NCBI GenBank assembly: GCA_024529925.1
Contig: JAFEUB010000911.1
Span: 216,001-280,000 of the forward strand
DNA: 64,000 nucleotides
Direction: 5' to 3'
DNA from: Ophthalmolycus amberensis
Taxonomy: Eukaryota > Chordata > Actinopteri > Perciformes > Zoarcidae
Within the stretch, counting starts at the first letter, position 1. Every line of letters begins with the position of its first letter. Position numbers and translations under genes: made by a program. Below, in pieces: positions 57,924 through 64,000 of this stretch. The notes beneath the pieces were generated by a model, which ran no database searches, was not told the origin of the DNA, and saw only the letters and a list, made by a program, of their open reading frames with translations.

Positions 57924-59431
57924 GACCAACCCGGCTATACAGGAGCAACGTTGCTCCTTAATGTCATTGCCTTCTGTCTCGATCGCCAGGCGATGTGATG
58001 GTTCACATCCTGGATATATCCTTCTAACACATATTTAAGACCCGTCTGTCTGCTTCTCTCTGAAATGTCTTTTTTGTTTCCCCCAAAACTTAGATAATAC
58101 TTCTTCACGGAGTGCAGTTAGTGACAGTGTGGGCTCCGTGGTATAGCTACGAAAGCTTGGCCGAGTAGCAGCAGGGGGCGGGGCTTAACCAAGGGTCAAT
58201 TGTGTCACAGAAATAGAGTGCAGGAGTCCTAATACCTGGAAATGAGTCAGCATTTTTGCACTCCCTCGTCTCAATGAATCTTTTGATTGGGTTATTGGTT
58301 AAATGCCTGAAATAAGGTCTGTGGTGAAAACCAGCTGGCAGTTTAACGTTTTGTTCAATTCAATACAAAATATTCAATACGTCAGTAAATATTATTCATT
58401 TTGAAGCTTTTACATGGCCTAAAAAAGGCAATTGCTAACAAGTTGTTAAATGAGACTACAAAACGTCATCCTGCCAACTATTCTACCTTTACAGTAATGT
58501 AGTGTATTCCACTCACGCTACCCTGGTGGTTTATAGCATAACATTAGCCCCTTGAATGATCTTGCTTAACACAACTTGTACCACAGAGCTTATTTTCTGC
58601 GAGAATCCAAAATCCAATGGAAAAATCCCATTGGCTTTGTCCAGGGAACCAGTGTGATGCTGACCTTCAAAAATATGAATAGTTTTTACTATTGAATTTA
58701 GCAGTTTCCTGAGACCAGACATGAGTCTGAATCTGTGCCTGGTTCACTGATCCTCCAGCATGCATGTTCATCTTATGTAAAAAGTGCTTTTGGAATATAT
58801 GTGTGCAAATGTTTGAACAGTTCATTTGTAGGTCAGATTTGTTTCATTACCTAATGTGTTTTAAAACTTGTTTTATTTGAACCATGAGGTGAGTAATAAA
58901 ATATTTTCAGATTCTGTCTTTTATCACATAGTGTATATGCCCAATTTATCAAGTCAAAAGGTAATATAAGCCATTTTAAATATTCAAATACATATCCATT
59001 AAGCCTTTTTCACAGTAGACATTTTGGAGGACAATGACTGTTAACTGTGTACTGCTAAATAACAATGGCTTTGTTCAATTCACAAGTCCTTGTAAACTGT
59101 GAAAGTGAGCAAACATGAACCAGGACCCTGAAACTGACGCAGCTAAATAGACTTCAGCTTTAGATACGAGAGGAAATAGACAAGTTTAGGATCAAAGTGT
59201 ACCAGTTCCCCCAATGTGACTCTGATGAGGATGAAGAGTTTAAACAGATTAACAAAGAGCTGAAGGTGAGTCTGTTTACAGGAAAACATGTTTTCTCACT
59301 CGGGGTCAATGCCAGGATTTTAGATTTCCCCGAACACACCCTCTCTCAGAAAATACTGACAAGACACCAAAAGGAATGTCTGTCTTTTTATTATTTGGAT
59401 TTTTCATATTTATTTATTTATTTAGTTGGCC

Positions 59432-59763
59432 TTAAAGGGACAGTGTGTAGCATTAAGAGGGCTCTATTGGCAGAAATTCAATATAATACTATTAAACATG
59501 TTTTCTTGATTGTTTAATCACCTGAAAATAAGAATCAATGTGTTTTCGTTACCTTAGAAAGAGTTTGTATCTACATATGAAGCGGGTCGTCGTCACGGAG
59601 CCGGCAGCCATGTTTCTACAGTAGCACAGGAAGGACAAACCAAACACTTTTCACGTTGGCCATCGTAGTTCTCCTCTACACTTGGCCCACGAGCAGTTTC
59701 AGTTGGTTGCAGTCTGCAACCTCATCGCTAGAAGCCACCAAATCCTCCACACTGCACCTTTAA
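59432..59763. mobile_element. TTAA-flanked MITE, complete copy
   Basis: TTAA at 59432-59435 and at 59760-59763 bracket the element. The left end is AAGGGACAGTGTGTAGCATT and the right end CTCCACACTGCACC then TTT, an imperfect inverted repeat. Internal blocks (CTCTATTGGCAGAAATTCAA, GAAGCGGGTCG, CAGCCATGTTTCTACAGTAG, CAGTTGGTTGCAGTCTGCAA) match a very common fish MITE from memory. A partial copy lies at 19796-19970. Confidence 0.8.
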
Positions 59764-60600
59764 GAGTAGTCGGATATAAATATACTGAGTAAACATACTG
59801 GAATCAACTAATTAGACGCTTCTGCTGATGACTAAAACTACGTGTGACATGATGTCACTTCCTGCTCGTGGAAGTCATCCGGATAACAGTTTTATGTGCC
59901 GAGATTTTTAGATATCTGCCTGTAAATACATCTACTAAGTGACCTTTTAACCCTTTAAGTGGTCTTAAATCAACGTTTAGAAGCAGCAAAAGGTTTTTGG
60001 TTTGTGACATGAATACACTGATCAGCTGTAAAAATCTTTGTAAGAAAAAAAAAAAAAACATGTTACGTGCCTCAACAATTACATTCTGGCCTCTCTGAAG
60101 CCGCTCAGTGGGTTTTTGTGAAAGTTTCTCACTGTGTGAATGTGTACCAGCGCCCAGAATGCTCAGTCAGCGTTCTCTGGCTAGATCAGGGTTAAAAACA
60201 AAAGCAAGCAACCGCCTTTAAGCCCGTCAGTCGCCCATGAATGTAAGGATCAATACAATTTCAGTTTAGTTGATGTTTGGGTGACCTTTTGGAAATTGAT
60301 GCTGCATTTAATTACAAATGAGGCCTCGGTAAACAACGCTGTCTTCTAATTCTCAGCAATAACTGACCTCTGGTCAGGTAAACGGGAAGGCGTGCCGGTG
60401 AGCAAAGTTGGACCATACATGATATTTGCCACAGACCTGCAGAATGTGGCCACCAGAGGGGAGCTAGAGAGTGAGGTAAAGGCGGTAACAGCTTGAACGT
60501 ATAACCATCTGATACTATCCCAGAGTTCAGCATATTCATCCAGCAAACTATACCTACCTTGGAGTGTTACAATAGCGAGTATTATTTTATTCAATGTGTC

Positions 60601-60725
60601 CATCCAAGGCAAGGCAAGGTAAGTTTATTTGTATAGCACATTTCAACAACAAGGTAATTCAAAGTGCTTCACATAAAACCATTAAAAGCATCAAAACATC
60701 AAAACAATTAAAAACAATCCAGGCA
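60601..60725 (-). mobile_element. LINE 3' tail fragment
   Basis: On the + strand (CAAGG)n is followed by TAAGTTTATTTGTATAGCAC and AATTCAAAGTGCTTCACATA, a common fish LINE 3' tail in the - orientation. Confidence 0.65.
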
Positions 60726-61452
60726 AATTGGTGGATCCAAATGTTGTAAAAAAAAATATATATGATATAATTTCTTTGTAATCATCCAAAATAATGTTAA
60801 GTGTATGGGTATTTTCCCAAGTAGGCCACTGACTGGTCGATGCGTGCGATGCATTGTGGGCAACACGTACGGGCCGGTCTGACAGTAAAGTCCCGGGCCA
60901 CTTTTTCCCCCCAGTCCGCCCCTGTCTGTATACCCCAGAGAGAACTAACGGGCTATTACATCTTAAATCCTTACCTCAGCAACCACCATCGAAGACGACC
61001 GACCAGAATAAGCGCGCCAAACTTTTGGATAAATCGGATGATTATTATGATTAAGCCCGATGGATAATATACAGTGTGCTTTGGCACAGGCAGTTTTACT
61101 GCCTTGTGCCACAAAGCCACACTGAACTACCACAGAAGAAGTTTTCAGTACTTTTGGCAGCTGTTTATATTTGTCTGTGACCACCACAGCGTTTGTAACC
61201 AACCGTGTATTTGCTCTATTTAAATGTTTTTGTATCATCAATCTTAATGTCAAATTAGTTAGAATGTTTTTTTTTTAAATAATTTGCTTGAGTTTTGTCT
61301 CTTTGCTTGTGTTATCATATTGCCAGGGCCACCAGGTGGGTTCCCTATTCAGTGTGTACCGCATTATGTAACAGTAATGTAAATATAAGAATGGAAAAAA
61401 CTAATGTCTCAAGACAACAAATGCATGTAAATTAGGAGCTTTAGAAATATCG

Positions 61453-61699
61453 AAGAATAGAATAGAATAGAATGTATACTATCTTTATCCCTTTAAGGGG
61501 GAAATTTGTCTCTGCATTTGACCCATCCCTGTATACAGGGAGCAGTGTGCAGCCAATGACAGGCGCCCGGGGAGCCGTTAGGGGTTCAGTGTATTGCTCA
61601 GGTACACTTCAACACGTGACACGTCCCAGTCAGGGATCGAACCGTGGACCTTCCGGTCCCCAGACGAACTCTTAACCCAGTGCGCCACGGTCACCCCCT
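61453..61699 (-). mobile_element. tRNA-derived SINE
   Basis: The - strand starts GGGGGTGACCGTGGCGCACT, GGGTTAAGAG (A-box-like) and contains GGTTCGATCCC (B box). A conserved body follows, then the end (ATTCT)n, visible as GAATAGAATAGAATAGAATG on the + strand. It has the layout of a tRNA-headed fish SINE. Confidence 0.8.
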
Positions 61700-62011
61700 A
61701 TATGAAACTCATATCAGGGCTCAGCACTTGATATTTGCACTTATAATAAACACAGAACCCTCCACTACATGTCTCTGCTGTGACATCCTCCCTTCTTCTC
61801 TGCGACTGAAGTCTTGCCCTCTGAGCTGTAAATGTGTGACGAATGATATCTGGGGAGTAGCCACTGTAAACTGGGTTGGACACCATGTGAGAAGATGTGG
61901 CATTATGATGTCAGATACTGAAAACATGAAGCATTTATGTTTGGAAGGCTGTGACAGCTTTGTTGATAATTGTGTTCATAGGTAGAAAAACACAGGCAAC
62001 ATGTTTTTTTC

Positions 62012-62080
62012 TCCTTTTATTGTTTACAAAATACCAACATAAATACATAAGAAGAGGCTGTGCGATATTGCTGAGTGTGG

Positions 62081-62115
<35 letters not shown>

Positions 62116-63576
62116 AGAAACAGAGGAGCAGGCAGAAAAGACCCCGGAAACAAACGCTCCACCCCTCTGTAACAAACACACAGTGGCTTTCACTTAAGGA
62201 AAGCTCTGTAGGGCCGGCATCACGTACTGTAGACAGCGAAGAGTATAGACATGTTGTACAGTGACATAAAAATCACATCAAATAAAAAGGAACCAAAATG
62301 ATAAAATACCGCGATATATAAAAGCAGCTGTGAAGAAGACGGTGAGGAGGAAGAGGGGAAGCACAGTATAAAGGACCATCTATAGACAGACAGGATATTC
62401 TATTTCTTTGTTCTTTCAGAGTGCAGCCCCTTTTAAAAACCCACCGGGCCGGTGCACGCTCCCCACAGGCAGAACACAGAAGCACAGTCAGACATGACGC
62501 TCGTCAACCCGCCTCTCTGTGTGACCGTCGTCCGTTCCTTGATCACCTTAATAAATACTTGTGACAAAGGACATTAAAAAAAGGAAAGGGGGGGGGGGGG
62601 GAACGGCGACCCCCCCGTCCCCCCTCATCATTTACAGAAATGCCTCATCATCATCCTCCATTCACACATGCAATCAGACCCTGCTCCTGTAGTGCGTCCA
62701 AAGTCAACTCGGTTACACTCTCATTGGAACCCCTTTTTATTCTAAGCTGTAAAGTCAATAATATCTGTGCACCAAGGCTTTTTTTTTTTTCTTTTTCTTT
62801 TTTTGCAAACTACAATCATCCGTTTCCAGAGCAAAAGCAATTCCCCTAACATAGCTGTGTTACAGTGAAGACGCTTTAGGACACAAGGCAGGGAGGGATA
62901 AAAACACGGCGGGGATGCATTAACAGGAATCTTCTCTACTTCATTCAGCATTTATCTCTGGTACTCTGATCCAGACTACAAATCCCAAAGCTTCACCTTG
63001 TCGCTGCAATAAAACAACAGGTGAACCCAGAAGCCCTCATCTTTCTCTGGTGCCCGTCTCCACAAACCTTCAGATTCAGGTTGGCTTTGTTCATTGGCTA
63101 ATGTATATATAGACAAGTGGTGGAGCCTCGCCACTTTAATGCAACATCACTACCTGAAATGTATATATATACACATTAACATAAATACAGCCGCGGAGAC
63201 ACGTAACCACAACACTGAAAATAACTGCCGTCGACTGGTTGGTCCACCAGAGAGGACGATAAAGAAGCTAAAAGACTCTATTGGCCCGAGTCAGATTTGG
63301 GGATTTCTCTACTTGAACTGTTCCAATTGACCCTTGTGGCTCTATGCTATTGGGAGAGTGCGGTAGTACACAAACAGTCGCTCATTGCAGTCATAAATAG
63401 GTCACAACCTGAACCAATTCCAGCTGTAAATTACCCGTACGCCGTGTTTACATGAAGCGGTATGTGTTTTAGTTCTTACAGTCGAGACTAAAGGTTTTGT
63501 GGCAAGAGACGGTTAGGGGCTAAAAACTACAATTGTTCAATCGCCTGCCAGGTGGAAGAAGAAGAAGGGAGGCTGT
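62012..63576 (-). other. map1lc3b: map1lc3b 3' UTR (presumed)
   Basis: A - strand AATAAA lies at 62016-62021 (TTTATT on the + strand). The stretch up to the stop at 63577 shows no other gene. It contains a GT run at 62083-62113, a poly(G) run at about 62588-62602 and pyrimidine tracts. The extent is inferred from the polyadenylation signal. Confidence 0.5.
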
Positions 63577-63755
63577 TCACTGGGCAGTCAGAGCGGAGCC
63601 AAAGGTCTCCTGGGAGGCGTACACCATGTAGAGGAAGCCATCTTGGTCCCGCTCCCGTTCGTAGACCTCAGAGATGGCAGCCTGACACGGACACCATGCT
63701 GTGGCCGTTGGCCAGCAGGAAGAAAGCCTGGTTGGAGTTTAGCTGGAGGCGCCTC
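63577..63755 (-). CDS. map1lc3b: map1lc3b last coding exon (LC3B), with apparent frameshift
   Basis: LC3B is the ubiquitin-like protein conjugated to phosphatidylethanolamine on autophagosome membranes. On the - strand the acceptor CGCCACCAG precedes 63755. One base completes a codon, then RRLQLNSNQAFFLLANGHSM and VSVS follow in frame. After that, one extra base (around 63681-63682) shifts the frame to a TGA after GCHL. In the next frame the rest of LC3 is clear: AAISEVYERERDQDGFLYMV, then YASQETFG, with the conserved glycine that is lipidated, and a short tail to TGA at 63577. The exon is 179 bases, one more than the expected phase allows. This is either a sequence error or a real inactivating indel. 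Zcchc14 linkage supports map1lc3b over map1lc3a or c. Upstream exons lie beyond 64000. Confidence 0.85.
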
Positions 63756-64000
63756 CTGGTGGCGAGACAAGGACATGGCAGAGTCAAGAGGGTGGAAATG
63801 AAAGGAGGGCATAGGAAAGGAAAGAGGAGGAAAAGAGAAGAGAGGAAAAGTGAGTGGTGATAGGAAAGGAGAGGAAGAGAGTGGTGGTATGAGAGGAGAG
63901 GAGAGGAAAAGAAAGGAAGGCATAGGAAAGGAAAGAGGAGGAAAAGAGAAGAGAGGAAAGGAGAGGGAGTGGGTATGGTAGGAGAGGAGACTAAATGAGA
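63756..64000. repeat. map1lc3b intron start with purine-rich minisatellite
   Basis: The + strand is almost pure purine (GGAAA/GAGAGG). CATAGGAAAGGAAAGAGGAG, then GAAAAGAGAAGAGAGGAAA occurs at 63810-63848 and again at 63921-63959. The two copies are 111 bases apart, so this is a tandem unit of that size. Confidence 0.8.

Larger units (their letters stand above)
57924..62011. other. Spacer between convergent zcchc14 and map1lc3b
   Basis: No gene is recognised. The TTAA MITE (59432-59763), a LINE tail (60601-60725) and a SINE (61453-61699) are listed separately. Short open frames in this stretch have no similarity I recognise. Confidence 0.65.

Noticed and set aside
60312..60612. Two overlapping - strand frames as a small gene
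   Set aside because: No known domain; flanked by a LINE tail and probably part of an unclassified repeat.
61600..61699. tRNA gene suggested by the GGTTCGATCCC box
   Set aside because: The surrounding sequence cannot fold as a complete tRNA and continues into a SINE body with a simple-repeat tail.

Overview
This is vertebrate nuclear DNA, almost certainly from a teleost (probably percomorph) fish. The evidence is split genes with GT-AG introns, a CpG-rich promoter region, dense CA/GT and GA microsatellites, and dispersed repeats of types I know from fish: L2-like LINEs, tRNA-type SINEs with LINE tails, TTAA-flanked MITEs, hAT relatives and a Helitron-like end. No bacterial or viral gene was seen.

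Three protein-coding genes are supported. (1) The 3' half of jph3 (junctophilin-3) lies on the + strand: three coding exons at 10824-10948, 11995-12980 and 21726-21806, ending in the C-terminal membrane anchor. The exons for the N-terminal MORN repeats are not in the window, so bases 1-10823 are read as jph3 intron. (2) A complete zcchc14 (SAM domain plus CCHC zinc knuckle, RNA-binding) lies on the + strand in 14 coding exons from the ATG at 30852 to the stop at 54950. The splice phases of all 14 exons agree and give 1110 codons plus stop. (3) The last coding exon of map1lc3b (LC3B, autophagy) lies on the - strand at 63577-63755, with its presumed 3' UTR down to about 62012. This exon carries an apparent one-base frameshift as sequenced.

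Layout. 1-10823: jph3 intron with a SINE, a 5'-truncated L2-like LINE holding an uninterrupted 597-codon reverse-transcriptase frame, and microsatellites. 10824-21806: jph3 exons, with introns holding a broken hAT/ZMYM1-like transposase, a decayed L2 copy and an unusual ACAAAGAGAC-type repeat block. 21807-30200: intergenic, dominated by a nearly full-length L2-like LINE on the - strand (about 24172-28870) with an SGNH-esterase-like ORF1 and a frame-broken endonuclease/reverse-transcriptase ORF2. 30200-54950: zcchc14, whose introns hold a TTAA MITE, LINE 3' ends, a MITE with a 12-bp perfect terminal inverted repeat, an IS630/Tc1-like transposase remnant and a Helitron-like composite around a ~490-bp trinucleotide array. 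54951-62011: zcchc14 3' UTR and the spacer to the convergent map1lc3b, with several repeats. 62012-64000: map1lc3b 3' end.

The genes do not form a functional operon. Their grouping is conserved synteny: as I recall, MAP1LC3B, ZCCHC14 and JPH3 are neighbours on human chromosome 16q24. The tail-to-tail zcchc14/map1lc3b pair matches the human arrangement, whereas jph3 appears inverted relative to human. I found no convincing new biological system. The most notable items are the LC3B frameshift, a cysteine cluster in ZCCHC14, a 21-bp duplication across a zcchc14 splice donor, a perfect 21-bp hairpin, and the Helitron-like composite.
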